The notes: generated by a model from the sequence alone, not told the origin. Counted from the stretch's first letter, positions 27,094 through 35,660 are shown. The stretch is DNA of 64,000 nucleotides from Desulfomicrobium macestii (GCF_014873765.1 NZ_JADBGG010000019.1:1-64000); one strand, 5' to 3'. Made by a program: numbers and translations.

Positions 27094-27810
27094 ATGAAAA
27101 AGATCGCATTATTATTTCTTGCGGCGTGCATGCTCATCCCGGCAATAGGCATGGCAGCTCCGGAGTACACATTTGTCCGCATTGAAAACCTTCCAGAACA
27201 GGAGATCGGCGAACGCCTTCTCAAGGAAGTCTACAAACGCGCCGGAATTGAGATCGAAGTCGAAGCCATGTCCGGGGTCCGCGCCCTGGAAGCTGCGAGC
27301 TCCGGGGAAAAAGACGGCGAGGCCCTGCGCATCTGGAGCGTCGGCGAAAAATATCCTTCGCTGATTCGCGTTCCAACGCCACTGTCCGCGCTCACGACCC
27401 AGGCATTTGTCAGGAAAGACAGCAACATCACAATTTCAAGTCCTGACGAGCTCAAAAAATTCTCCATTGCCATCACGCGTGGCGTAGCCCACACCAAGGA
27501 CATCACAGCCGGCCTGGAAAATGTGCACGAGGTGCCAAGCGAAGATTTGCTCATGCCTTTCGTCCAGGCAGGCCGCGCCGAAGTGGCCCTCACCAGCCTT
27601 GAAAACGGCATGGTCATCCTCAAAAATGCAGGGATCAATGACGTGATTCCCGTGGAAAAACCGCTCAAGGTTCATCCGCTCTACCATTATGTCCATGAAA
27701 AGAATAAGAATCTGGTGGAAAAGATCGATGCAGTAATCAAGGAAATGACTGCTTCCGGCGAACTTGAAAAACTTCAGAAACAGTACGCCGCAGACATTCT
27801 CAATAATTAG
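27094..27810 (+). CDS. Orphan periplasmic solute-binding protein (SBP_bac_3 type), copy 1
   Basis: 238 residues with a signal peptide (MKKIALLFLAACMLIPAIGMA). Seen: type 2 binding-protein layout with strand PEYTFVRIENLPEQEIGERLLKE split by YKRAGIEIEVEAM, the segment SPDELKKFSIAITRGVAHTKD and the closing helix IDAVIKEMTASGELEKLQKQY. No permease or ATPase gene is adjacent. It is preceded by a chemoreceptor gene and followed, after a terminator, by a paralogue at 28132. It may act as a sensory ligand carrier. Ligand unknown. GGAGGAAG precedes the ATG. Confidence 0.8.
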   Translation: MKKIALLFLAACMLIPAIGMAAPEYTFVRIENLPEQEIGERLLKEVYKRAGIEIEVEAMSGVRALEAASSGEKDGEALRIWSVGEKYPSLIRVPTPLSALTTQAFVRKDSNITISSPDELKKFSIAITRGVAHTKDITAGLENVHEVPSEDLLMPFVQAGRAEVALTSLENGMVILKNAGINDVIPVEKPLKVHPLYHYVHEKNKNLVEKIDAVIKEMTASGELEKLQKQYAADILNN

Positions 27811-27815
27811 AAAGC

Positions 27816-27862
27816 TAAAAAGGGAGGCACCATGGCGGATAAGCCTGAAGCCTCCCTTTTTT
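27816..27862 (+). terminator. Intrinsic terminator after SBP copy 1
   Basis: AAAAAGGGAGGC pairs with GCCTCCCTTTTTT across a loop of about 20 nt and ends in a T run. Confidence 0.8.
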
Positions 27863-28131
27863 ACATCCGAAAATAAACCAAACATCACGTGTAATAATTT
27901 ATAAATATTACAATACGACGCTACAAAAAAAAGAATAAGCCCCATTATTCAAGGAAATGACGACTTCTTCGTAATTATCTATTTCAAGATATTTCAGTAT
28001 AAAGATTAAAATCAGACCGCATAAATATAAGAATTACAACATTAACATTCACTCATTACGACACAATAAAACATAAAAAAATAATAATAAAGTCAATTTA
28101 TTGCTTTCAAATTATTAAATAAGGACTCTGT
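27863..28131. other. AT-rich gap between the two binding-protein genes
   Basis: About 270 bases, very AT-rich, no gene seen. It holds the upstream region of SBP copy 2 and contrasts in composition with the GC-rich genes on either side. Confidence 0.5.
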
Positions 28132-28845
28132 GTGAGAATGATAATTTCTCTTGCCTTGTTTATTTTATGCCATAATTTTGCACTTGCCGGGGGAAATTAT
28201 ACATTTGTTCGAATAGAATCACTCGCGGAACAGGACATTGCTGAAAATATTCTGAAACATATTTACAAAAAATCAGGGATGGACATCAATATAATTTCAT
28301 TTCCAGGAAAGAGAGCGAACCTGGAAGTGACAACAGGGCGTGCAGATGGAGAGACCTCGCGCATATATAATTACGGCGAAATCAACACAGCCCTTATCAG
28401 AGTACCTACGCCATACGGAACTCTCAAAACTACCGCTTTTGCTCCACGTGAAAAAAAATTGGTCATCAAATCGATTGACGACCTGAAAAATTTCAGAATA
28501 GCCATCGTTCGCGGAGTCCAGCACACTGCGGACATTACCAAAGGCATGCAGAACATTGCGATCTTGAACGATATTTGCGCAATGATGATGTTCGTCAAAG
28601 TGGGCCGCGCCGACATTGCGTTGACCAACACCCTGGCAGGAATCGGCGCCCTGAAAAAACTGAAGATGGACGACATCGTCGCTGTAGGCACGTTGGAAGA
28701 ACTGGATCTGTATCACTATCTCATCCCAAAACACCGAAACATGGTCCCGGTTGTCGATGCGGCAATCCGCGAAATGATCGCGACCGGAGAACTCGAAGAA
28801 CTTGAGCAGCGGTATGAAAGGCAATATCTGGAAAATATCAGATAG
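28132..28845 (+). CDS. Orphan periplasmic solute-binding protein (SBP_bac_3 type), copy 2
   Basis: 237 residues, paralogue of the gene at 27094. Both share YTFVRIE, LIRVPTP, a GVxHTxDIT segment and the ending A.IREM.A.GELEEL. The signal peptide is MIISLALFILCHNFALAG. The GTG at 28132 has AAGGAC 6-7 nt upstream; an ATG at 28138 is the alternative. Its base composition is noticeably more AT-rich than copy 1, so the pair is probably an old duplication or a separate acquisition. No transporter genes adjoin it; the next gene is a TSUP permease 89 bp on. Confidence 0.75.
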   Translation: MRMIISLALFILCHNFALAGGNYTFVRIESLAEQDIAENILKHIYKKSGMDINIISFPGKRANLEVTTGRADGETSRIYNYGEINTALIRVPTPYGTLKTTAFAPREKKLVIKSIDDLKNFRIAIVRGVQHTADITKGMQNIAILNDICAMMMFVKVGRADIALTNTLAGIGALKKLKMDDIVAVGTLEELDLYHYLIPKHRNMVPVVDAAIREMIATGELEELEQRYERQYLENIR

Positions 28846-28934
28846 CCCCGAGGCACGACCTGGAACAGCGCCTTCCCGTTCCCGGTTGAGAGACTGCACA
28901 AGCCCTAACACCCGAACCGAGCAGAGCTCCTCAC

Positions 28935-29681
28935 ATGAATATCGACTTTTCACACGCCTTTCTCACCACCATGTTCGGCTGGCTCCTTGGCGGCTTCGTC
29001 AACGGCATCGTCGGCTTCGGCGCGGCCCTGGTGGCCATGCCCATCGTGGCGGCTGGACTCGACATGCAGCTGGCCGTCTCCACCTGCGGGCTGGTGGTCC
29101 TTTCGCTCAACGTCCAGATGGCCTGGAATTACCGGCAACACCTTGACTCCTGCGGCATCCGCGCCCTGTTTCTGGGCGGACTGCCCGGCGCCGTCAGCGG
29201 CGTGCTGATACTGAAAAACGTCCCGGAATCCGGATTGAAACTCGGGCTTGGCGCCCTGCTCGTGGCCTATTCGATCTGGGGCCTGAGCGGCACGCAAGTG
29301 AACAAGCGGAAGCTGGCCGCGCCTTGGGGCATGCTGGCCGGATTCCTCTCCACGGGCCTCGGCACGGCCTTCGGATTCAACGGCCCGCCCCTGGCCGTGT
29401 ATCTGTCCCTGCGCGGCGGCACGCAGCAGCAGATCAAGGCCGCCCTTGGCGCGTTCTTCATCGTCAGCGGCCTCTTCATCGTCGCGGCCCACGCCTTGGC
29501 GGGGCTGTACAGCGCGCACTCATTGACGCTCCTCGCGGTGGCCCTGCCTTCGGTATCCATCGGCGCGTGGGCGGGGATGCGCGTTTCCGGACGGATGCGG
29601 GATCTTATTTTTCAGCGGATACTTTTCCTGATGATCCTCATCATGGGTTTGAACATGGCCGTGAAGGCGCTTGGCGCATAA
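28935..29681 (+). CDS. TauE/SafE (TSUP) family anion permease
   Basis: 248 residues, about 8 hydrophobic segments. Seen: TSUP signature GGFVNGIVGFGAALVAMPIV (about 17-36), a repeat of it in the second half (GFLSTGLGTAFGFNGPPLAVYLSL, broken here by a substitution pattern usual in the family), and a Gly-rich end. The family moves sulfite, sulfonates, sulfoacetate or other small anions. It is 4 kb from the isethionate locus, so sulfite or sulfonate export is a reasonable idea. TunR represses TSUP genes in some sulfate reducers, but I see no TunR-type repeat upstream here. Confidence 0.85.
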   Translation: MNIDFSHAFLTTMFGWLLGGFVNGIVGFGAALVAMPIVAAGLDMQLAVSTCGLVVLSLNVQMAWNYRQHLDSCGIRALFLGGLPGAVSGVLILKNVPESGLKLGLGALLVAYSIWGLSGTQVNKRKLAAPWGMLAGFLSTGLGTAFGFNGPPLAVYLSLRGGTQQQIKAALGAFFIVSGLFIVAAHALAGLYSAHSLTLLAVALPSVSIGAWAGMRVSGRMRDLIFQRILFLMILIMGLNMAVKALGA

Positions 29682-29779
29682 TTCACGCCTGCGTGACCTG
29701 CCGTGCCCATGGCCTGCCGTGTCCTTGCCCTTCCGTTTCAATGGACGCGACACTGGCCAGCCGAAAAAAACTTGGATAG

Positions 29780-30808
29780 ATGCCGGCCATGAACACGAAA
29801 CCCGGTCTTTTCCCCGCCTCGCCCTGCTCCGCCGCCGACCTGCCCATCGATGCCGATGGTCGCATCTATCATCTTCAGATCACACCCGAGCAGCTCGCGC
29901 CGGACATCCTGCTGGTCGGCGACCCTGGTCGGGCCGAATTCATCGCCCGGACCTTCCTGCACGACCTGGAGGTCGAGCGGGAGCACCGGGGCCTGGTCAC
30001 GGCCACGGGCACGTCCCGCGCCACAGGGGGCCGGGCCACGATCATCTCACCCTTGCGGACCACCGTTGCGACTTCGGGCATGGGCACCCCTTCCCTTGAA
30101 ATCGTGCTCAACGAGCTGGTGGCGCTCTGCGAAATCGACTTCGCCACGCGCACGCCCAAGCCGCTCTTCCCCAGGCTGCACATCATCCGGGTCGGAACTT
30201 CCGGGGGCCTGCAGGCGTCGACGCGGCTCGGCACATCCATCATCACCGCCTACGCGTTAGGCATGGACAACACAGGCCTCTTCTACGAAACGCCCTGCCC
30301 GGACCAGACCTGCGCGCGCCTGGAACAGGAACTGGCGCACGTGATCGAGAAGGCGGCCAGGCCGGACTCGCGGTTCCGGGGAAAAATCCACCCCTACGTC
30401 TCCCGCGCCGAACCGGCTGTGGTCCGAGCGCTGACACAAGCCGCACAGGAACTTGGAGTTGCCGCCAGAACAGGCCTCACGGTCTCAAACAGCGGTTTTT
30501 TCGTGCCTCAAGGCCGCGACATCTCACGGCTGCGCCCAAGCACGCCGGAGCTGGACAGAATTTTCAGCGAATTCGATCCCGGTCTGGACGGAATGCGGGT
30601 CGAGAACATGGAAATGGAAGCAAGCTTTCTGCTGCACTTTCTCGGCGGGCTGGGGCACTGGGGAGGGGCAATCTGTCCGGTCATCGCAAACAGGCGCCAC
30701 AACACCTTCGATCACGATTACCTGACCGCCATCGAGGGCGCGACAAAGACGGCGCTATTGGCCCTGGCCGCGCTTTCAACGCGTCGGGATTCAGCATTGC
30801 GGGACTAG
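29780..30808 (+). CDS. Nucleoside phosphorylase (PNP/uridine phosphorylase family)
   Basis: 342 residues, longer than the usual 240-260. It splits nucleosides with phosphate. Seen: phosphate-binding strand DILLVGDPGRAEFIARTFL (about 40), SGMGTPSLEIVLNEL (about 96), IIRVGTSGGLQAST (about 136), and near the end the ribose-binding VENMEMEASFLLHFLGGLG (about 275). The purine or uridine preference is not readable. The extra length comes from an insert around 170-215. The start is either ATG 29780 or ATG 29789; neither has a strong ribosome-binding site. Confidence 0.82.
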   Translation: MPAMNTKPGLFPASPCSAADLPIDADGRIYHLQITPEQLAPDILLVGDPGRAEFIARTFLHDLEVEREHRGLVTATGTSRATGGRATIISPLRTTVATSGMGTPSLEIVLNELVALCEIDFATRTPKPLFPRLHIIRVGTSGGLQASTRLGTSIITAYALGMDNTGLFYETPCPDQTCARLEQELAHVIEKAARPDSRFRGKIHPYVSRAEPAVVRALTQAAQELGVAARTGLTVSNSGFFVPQGRDISRLRPSTPELDRIFSEFDPGLDGMRVENMEMEASFLLHFLGGLGHWGGAICPVIANRRHNTFDHDYLTAIEGATKTALLALAALSTRRDSALRD

Positions 30809-30810
30809 AA

Positions 30811-30844
30811 TGACGGAGTGGATCCCCGCCTGCGCGGGGATGAC
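30811..30844. repeat. REP-like palindrome
   Basis: A stem ATCCCCGC / GCGGGGAT around CTGC inside a TGACGGAGTGG... ATGAC frame. This sequence type recurs between genes in many proteobacteria. It starts 2 nt after the phosphorylase stop and may also terminate transcription. Confidence 0.65.
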
Positions 30845-31066
30845 TTGCGGGCAGGCGGGGAGCGCGAATCAAGAGCGGTCCATGTCTGAATTTGGCTCAA
30901 AACGAACCAAAACATTACGAACAGCCTGTCAGGGTACACCGCAAACAAAAGTCGTCAGCCCCTTGAAGAAGGGGATCCATGAATTTTTAAGTATCTGAAA
31001 ATAAAGAATTATCCTGATGGATAAATGATGTCTGCGGGGCTCTTGCGACTTTTGAAGTGGCCTTGG

Positions 31067-31441
31067 CTACGGCTCGGGCGAACAGGCCGTGATCGACCTC
31101 ACGCCCGCGTCGACGCAGATTCTGAGGATGTCCTGCAAGGCGGCATCCTCACGCTTGGGGGAGGGAAAAAGGGCCAGGATGTCCTGCTCCCGCAGAGCCT
31201 GGGCTTCCTCCACGGTTTTTTGCAGCACCTCGTCGCAATAGGCCGATGCGCAGACAAGGCCGTCGCCGGGGATGTTGGTCAGAAAACCCACATCAATGAT
31301 CCTGCCGTCGCGCACGGCCACGAAGATCTCCACGAACCGGCCGCAATCCTCCCAGCGCCCGGCCTGACAGGCCCAGCCGGGCATTCCCAGATGCGGGGGA
31401 TCGAAGGCGCGCAGTTCAAGATCTTCAAGGCTCAAGCTCAT
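31067..31441 (-). CDS. Hypothetical protein, possibly IscU/NifU-N-like
   Basis: 124 residues. No clear family. The middle (GRFVEIFVAVRDGRIIDVGFLTNIPGDGLVCASAYCDEVLQ) is reminiscent in strand order of the scaffold fold of IscU/NifU proteins, where a strand pair is followed by a Cys-bearing turn and a helix. Cysteines at CASAYCDE, WACQAGRWEDCGR and ICVDAG could bind a metal. The start overlaps the stop of the upstream 50-residue gene (ATGA). Function unknown; the scaffold resemblance is a weak pattern call. Confidence 0.6.
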   Translation of the reverse strand: MSLSLEDLELRAFDPPHLGMPGWACQAGRWEDCGRFVEIFVAVRDGRIIDVGFLTNIPGDGLVCASAYCDEVLQKTVEEAQALREQDILALFPSPKREDAALQDILRICVDAGVRSITACSPEP

Positions 31442-31590
31442 CGTCGATTCTCGGAGTTTTTGCGGTTTATGAAGTCAAAATTGTCCGGCAGCGATCGGCT
31501 CGGGCTGCGCTTCCTTCCGCCCAGCATGAACAGCGACAACACCAATCCCAGAAAGCCTGCCAGTAAAAACAGTGTGCCAATCTCTTCCAT
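31438..31590 (-). CDS. Small single-span membrane protein
   Basis: 50 residues: MEEIGTLFLLAGFLGLVLSL gives one membrane helix, followed by a basic, polar tail. The ATG at 31590 has AAGGATAATC upstream. It overlaps the next gene by 4 nt, so both are probably made together. Unknown function. Confidence 0.6.
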   Translation of the reverse strand: MEEIGTLFLLAGFLGLVLSLFMLGGRKRSPSRSLPDNFDFINRKNSENRR

Positions 31591-31656
31591 GATTATCCTT
31601 GATTTGTAGCCTGTCCGGCGGGCCTTACGCAACCTTGTCGGATTTCTCCGACATGA

Positions 31657-32268
31657 TCACATGCCTGCCGGACCATGTTCGAGCATGAAGCGAATGAGCC
31701 CGGAGGTGGTGCCGATGCCAAGTTTGCGCATGGCCCGGGTGCGATAGGTGCTGGCGGTCTTGACGCTGACGCCCATGGCTTGGGCGATGGCGGTCATGGT
31801 TTCGCCTTGTGCGAGCCTGCGCGCCACGTCGCGTTCCTGACGGGACAGGGTGTCCATGATCGTGGCCGGCCTGCGCGAGTCGAGCAGCGAGGGGTTGACG
31901 TAGATGCCCCCGTCCAGGATGGCGGTCATGGCCTCTTCGAGCTCTTCGGGGGCGGAATTCTTGCTCAGATATCCGCGCGCGCCCATGCTCAGGCACCTTT
32001 GGGCGTATTCGATCTCATGATGCATGCTGAGCATGATCACGGGCAATCCGGGATCATGCTCTCGTGCGAACTCCAAAAAATCGAGACCGCTTCCGTCGGG
32101 CAGTGAAATGTCCAGAATGACGAGATCAAAACGCGTGTCCCCGAGGACCAGACGCGCCTCATGCAGGGTGCCGGCTTCCGAGAATTCACAGTCCGGAAAA
32201 CGGTCGATGATGATGTTCATGGTGCCGCGCCGCACCACCGCATGGTCGTCCACTATGAGCAGTCGCAT
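31657..32268 (-). CDS. NarL/LuxR-family response regulator
   Basis: 203 residues. Seen: receiver domain with acidic pair (LLIVDDHAVVRRG), phosphoacceptor Asp in DLVILDISLPDGSG (about 55), Lys in GYLSKNSAPEEL, and a C-terminal LuxR helix-turn-helix (LSRQERDVARRLAQGETMTAIAQAMGVSVKTASTYRTRAM, about 140-180). Its start overlaps the kinase gene by 16 nt, so the two form one two-component unit. Targets unknown. Confidence 0.92.
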   Translation of the reverse strand: MRLLIVDDHAVVRRGTMNIIIDRFPDCEFSEAGTLHEARLVLGDTRFDLVILDISLPDGSGLDFLEFAREHDPGLPVIMLSMHHEIEYAQRCLSMGARGYLSKNSAPEELEEAMTAILDGGIYVNPSLLDSRRPATIMDTLSRQERDVARRLAQGETMTAIAQAMGVSVKTASTYRTRAMRKLGIGTTSGLIRFMLEHGPAGM

Positions 32269-33413
32269 GAGCCACTCTCCCCGGTCAGGGGCACCCTGAC
32301 CAAAATTTCCGTTCCACCCTTGGGCAGCCGCGCGATGGCAAGACTGCCGCCCGCCAGCCGGACCCGCTCGCGCATCCCCAGCAGCCCCAACGACCCGGAC
32401 GACTCGGCCTGGTCCGAAGTTATGCCCCGGCCATTGTCAGCCACGCGCATCACGAACTCGCCATCCCCGGCCTGCACGCTCACATGCAGGCGGCTGCAAC
32501 CCGAGTGCCGCGCGGCATTGGTCAGGCACTCCTGCAGCACCCGGTACATGGCGGTGGCCAGATCGCCTGGCAGGTCGGGGAGATGGCCGAGCTGCTGGTC
32601 AACGCGAAGCCCGGAGGCCTGCGCGAAGGTCCGGATCTGCCAGGCCACGGCTTCGACGAAACCCAACTCGTCGAGCATGGGCGGACGCAGCTCCCGCGAA
32701 ATGCGGCGCACCGTTTCAAGGGTCCCGGCCACCAGGGCGCGCAACTCCGCGAGCTGGGCGAGCCGCCCGTCGTCCGGGTCATGAAAGGAGCGTTCGAGGC
32801 GATGCAGGCCCATGTTCATGGCGGTCAGATCCTGCCCCAGAATATCGTGTATCTCGCGCGAGATGTGCGCACGCTCCTTCTCGATGCGGTCCTGCAGGTA
32901 TCCGGAGAGGGCGCGGTATCTCTCGCGGGAAAGTTCCAGCTCGGCCGTGCGCTCGCGGACCCGCTCCGCAAGGTTCTGCCTGGCCTGGTCCAGGCAGATG
33001 CGGGTCTGCACCCGTTCCGTCACGTCCCGCAAGGACAGGCGCCAGCCCTGAAAACGACCGCGCGGATCAAAGACCCGGGTCGTTTCCTGGGACAGCCAGA
33101 TACGGGTTCCATCCCGGCGGCAAATGCGAAAATCCATGGCCGGGATATCCTGTGCATGGCCGGTATCCATGGCCTGTCGCCATTTCACAAAATCATCGGC
33201 GTCGATGATCCGCGCGAAAAAATCCGCATCGCGCAGCGCTTCCCCGGCCGGATAGCCCGTCACCCGCAGACAGGACGGAGAGACATAGCGCAGCGGGCCG
33301 CCAGCCTCCATCCAGATCTCCAGATCATAGGTGAAATCTGCCACCGTGCGATACATGTGCAGCAGCGTTCGTTGGCGGGACCTGAGGCGCGGAATCAAAA
33401 GGCGGGATTTCAT
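32253..33413 (-). CDS. Sensor histidine kinase (HisKA_3/NarX type) with PAS domain
   Basis: About 386 residues from the ATG at 33413. The open frame reaches 33599, but that would run into the rnk gene. Seen: a PAS domain (about 30-140, LRYVSPSCLRVTGYPAGE), a coiled linker, the phosphoacceptor His in AHISREIHDILGQDLTAM and an ATP-binding domain ending DNGRGITS... GLLGMRERVRLAGGSLAI. No membrane segment, so it is probably cytoplasmic. Partner of the response regulator directly downstream. The ligand is not evident. Confidence 0.85.
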   Translation of the reverse strand: MKSRLLIPRLRSRQRTLLHMYRTVADFTYDLEIWMEAGGPLRYVSPSCLRVTGYPAGEALRDADFFARIIDADDFVKWRQAMDTGHAQDIPAMDFRICRRDGTRIWLSQETTRVFDPRGRFQGWRLSLRDVTERVQTRICLDQARQNLAERVRERTAELELSRERYRALSGYLQDRIEKERAHISREIHDILGQDLTAMNMGLHRLERSFHDPDDGRLAQLAELRALVAGTLETVRRISRELRPPMLDELGFVEAVAWQIRTFAQASGLRVDQQLGHLPDLPGDLATAMYRVLQECLTNAARHSGCSRLHVSVQAGDGEFVMRVADNGRGITSDQAESSGSLGLLGMRERVRLAGGSLAIARLPKGGTEILVRVPLTGESGSCDCS

Positions 33414-33511
33414 GGGTACCGTATGGATCAGAAGCGGCCGGGAAGCAAGCCCGGCCGCTTCCAAATCGCGGCGGCAAAAGCGCACCGGGCCTTGGCGATC
33501 GGTCACGGTGC

Positions 33512-33934
33512 TCAAAGATCGAATTCCCCGGCTCGTTCGGGCTGATAGACAATCTCCTCGATCCGCACCCGCAGCATTCCTCCGCCGGGTCTTGGCCACT
33601 GGATTTCATCGCCGATGGACAGCCCGAGCAGTGCGCTGCCCACCGGGGCCAGGATCGAAATCGTCGAGCCCGGCGCGTCGGCGGGACCGCTGGAACCGGG
33701 ATAGACGAGCGTAAGACAGAACTCCTCTCCGGCGGGCATGAGCTTGAATTTGACGGTGGAGTTCATGGTCACCACGGTGGGCGGCACATTTTTCGGGTCG
33801 ACGATGATGGCGCGGTCCAGCTCGTCCTCAAGATCGGCTTTGCCCGCAAATCCCCCCTTCGGCAGGGAGTCGAGAAGTATTTCAAGACGCTCGGCGTCAA
33901 GAGAGGTTATGGTGATACTTGGTTTTCTGTTCAT
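33512..33934 (-). CDS. rnk: Rnk-like nucleoside diphosphate kinase regulator (GreA/GreB fold)
   Basis: 140 residues. Seen: an N-terminal short helical hairpin part (LDAERLEILLDSL) and the GreA/GreB C-terminal FKBP-like domain (NSTVKFKLMPAGEEFCLTLVYPG, ISILAPVGSALLGLSIGDEI, followed by WPRPGGG). Rnk proteins bind RNA polymerase near the secondary channel but lack the long anti-pause coiled coil of GreA. Single gene upstream of the kinase gene; about 100 nt separates them. Confidence 0.85.
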   Translation of the reverse strand: MNRKPSITITSLDAERLEILLDSLPKGGFAGKADLEDELDRAIIVDPKNVPPTVVTMNSTVKFKLMPAGEEFCLTLVYPGSSGPADAPGSTISILAPVGSALLGLSIGDEIQWPRPGGGMLRVRIEEIVYQPERAGEFDL

Positions 33935-34335
33935 GATTGTCCTTATGCACTCATTCTTTTTTTTGGCGCGTAGCGCATGCAGTCAACACAGATAAATCCG
34001 TGTTCATGCGACAGGCAGCGCGCGAAAGAAGACATTCGTCCGGAAAGATGAAAATCGTCAAGCTTGACAGAATATTCTTACAAATCGATTTCATTTTCTT
34101 GAAAAAAAAGCACTCGAATAAAAAATATGACGCACATATAATTTCATGTTGAAATAATTTTTCCGACAAATAATTCATCTCATTTTTTTTACTTTGCAAT
34201 AAAACACGCATTTCTTTGAGAAAGGTTCTTGAAAACTGATTTTTGATAAAAAACGTCCAAGACAAAACAACCAGACTTGCATGAATGTAAAAATGCGTAT
34301 AGTAGATCGCCATCTTTTGAATCCGGCATTCCCTG
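33935..34335. other. AT-rich gap without a gene
   Basis: About 400 bases between rnk and the small ORF locus. Strongly AT-rich; frames present are interrupted or lack a ribosome-binding site. Near the right end CTTGCATGAATG ... TATAGT could be a weak promoter for the 34336-34545 transcript. Confidence 0.5.
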
Positions 34336-34363
34336 GGGGAGGCTTCCGCGCGGAAGCCTCCCC
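34336..34363. terminator. Perfect 14+14 inverted repeat upstream of the small ORF
   Basis: GGGGAGGCTTCCGC and GCGGAAGCCTCCCC are exact reverse complements with no spacer, followed by TTCGCTTTG. It could be a weak terminator, or the 5' structure of a small RNA. Confidence 0.6.
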
Positions 34364-34418
34364 TTCGCTTTGCCCCTAACGGCTTGCCCGACGCCGAATC
34401 CCTGCCGAGGAGGAAACC

Positions 34419-34481
34419 ATGGCCTTTCGAATCACAAACAGCCCCACTGCCAAAACCCGGCAGTTTCATCAGCGCATCTGA
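34419..34481 (+). CDS. Possible 20-residue peptide with a strong ribosome-binding site
   Basis: GAGGAGGAAACC stands directly before an ATG that reads MAFRITNSPTAKTRQFHQRI then TGA. The Shine-Dalgarno match is among the best in the window. The ORF lies between a perfect inverted repeat and a strong terminator, so this is a self-contained unit of about 200 nt. The peptide is basic and polar and I do not recognise it. It could be a leader peptide, a small protein, or a coding trace inside a regulatory RNA. Confidence 0.45.
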   Translation: MAFRITNSPTAKTRQFHQRI

Positions 34482-34513
34482 ATCTGAATACCCTTGCAGC
34501 AATTGCCTTGGGG

Positions 34514-34545
34514 GGGGGATGCGTCGATGGCGCATCCCCCTTTTT
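34514..34545 (+). terminator. Intrinsic terminator before the FemAB-like gene
   Basis: GGGGGATGCG pairs with CGCATCCCCC around TCGATGG, followed by TTTTT. It ends the small transcript 42 nt before the next gene. Confidence 0.85.
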
Positions 34546-34586
34546 GTTGCCCGAAAATCAACTAAAAACATCGACAGGAGCCTGAA

Positions 34587-35660
34587 ATGCTGGATCTTTC
34601 CGTAAAAAAACCGGAGGCGCTTCTGCCTACCGACATCTTCTTCCAGACCCCCTACTGGGCGCAGGTCAAATCCCGGCAGGGATTCAAGCCCCTGGCATTC
34701 GACCTGGAATCCAGGAAATGCGGAGATGTCCTGGTGCTCTTGCAGCCCTTGGGCGACAAGAAGGTCGCCGTGGTCCCCCAGGGGCCGGAGTACGCTCCCG
34801 ATGAGGAAAACTACGGCCCGTTTCTCGAGGATTTCTCCCTGGCTCTGGGCAAGGAACTGGGGCCTGAGGTGGCCTTCATCCGCTACGACCTGCCATGGAA
34901 GTCTCTCTATGCCGACGAGATGAGAAAGCGGGAATGGACCGCGTTTCCGGAGCCCAGAATCAGGGAGATGCGCATGAACATGGGCACCCGGCACTGGAAT
35001 ATCCGCAAAGCGTTCACGGATCTGACCGTGGCCAGCTCACTGGTGGTGGATCTCGACGGAAACGACGATGCGCTCCTTGCGCGCATGAAGGCCAAGACCC
35101 GCTACAACATAGGCCTGGCACAGCGCAAAGGCGTAACGGCACGCACGGTCAGCGCGGAGAACCTTCCGGAATTTCACGCCCTGTACTGCCAAACCGCGCA
35201 ACGCAACGGGTTTGCGCCGTGCAGCTTCGAGAACTTCGCGGCCCTTTTCAAATGCCGACTGGCCGCAAGGGGCAATTCGGAGCTTGTCTTTCTGCTGGCC
35301 GGCCACGGGAAGGACAATCTGGCCGGGGCCATCATTGGCATCTCGGGCAAGGCGGCCAATTTTCTCTACGGAGCGTCTTCAAACCAGAAACGCGGCCTCA
35401 TGGCTCCCTATCTCATGCACTGGACAGCCATGACCCTGGCCCGCGATCGCGGTTGCCTGACCTATGAGATGGGCGCGGTCTCCCCCGGCCTTGACCCCGC
35501 ACACCCGTTTCACGGCATGTACCGCTTCAAGACCGGATTCGGCGGCAGGATCGAACTCAGAAGCGGCTCCTGGGACTTCCCCCTGGACCAGGATGCATAC
35601 CGCAGCTTCTGCAACGCCGAGGGCCTGACCCGCTACCGGTCCACGCAACGCGCGTCCTGA
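34587..35660 (+). CDS. FemAB-like peptidoglycan bridge/aminoacyl transferase
   Basis: 357 residues. FemA/FemB/MurM proteins move an amino acid from tRNA onto a peptidoglycan precursor; relatives in Gram-negatives have uncertain roles. Seen: TPYWAQVKSRQGFKPLAF near the N terminus, MKAKTRYNIGLAQRKGVTAR (about 162-181), GAIIGISGKAANFLYGAS (about 253) and the C-terminal AHPFHGMYRFKTGFGGRIEL (about 308-327), all in the family's two-lobed GNAT-like pattern. AGGAGCCTGAA precedes the ATG. Single gene. Confidence 0.8.
   Translation: MLDLSVKKPEALLPTDIFFQTPYWAQVKSRQGFKPLAFDLESRKCGDVLVLLQPLGDKKVAVVPQGPEYAPDEENYGPFLEDFSLALGKELGPEVAFIRYDLPWKSLYADEMRKREWTAFPEPRIREMRMNMGTRHWNIRKAFTDLTVASSLVVDLDGNDDALLARMKAKTRYNIGLAQRKGVTARTVSAENLPEFHALYCQTAQRNGFAPCSFENFAALFKCRLAARGNSELVFLLAGHGKDNLAGAIIGISGKAANFLYGASSNQKRGLMAPYLMHWTAMTLARDRGCLTYEMGAVSPGLDPAHPFHGMYRFKTGFGGRIELRSGSWDFPLDQDAYRSFCNAEGLTRYRSTQRAS

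Noticed and set aside
28846-28934. TunR-type operator in front of the TSUP permease
   Set aside because: TunR is known to control TSUP genes in some sulfate reducers, so I looked for GTCACG-N14-CGTGAC here; no such repeat is present.
29686-29704. CACG...CGTGACC after the TSUP gene as a TunR site
   Set aside because: The arms are only a few bases apart and lie downstream of the gene.
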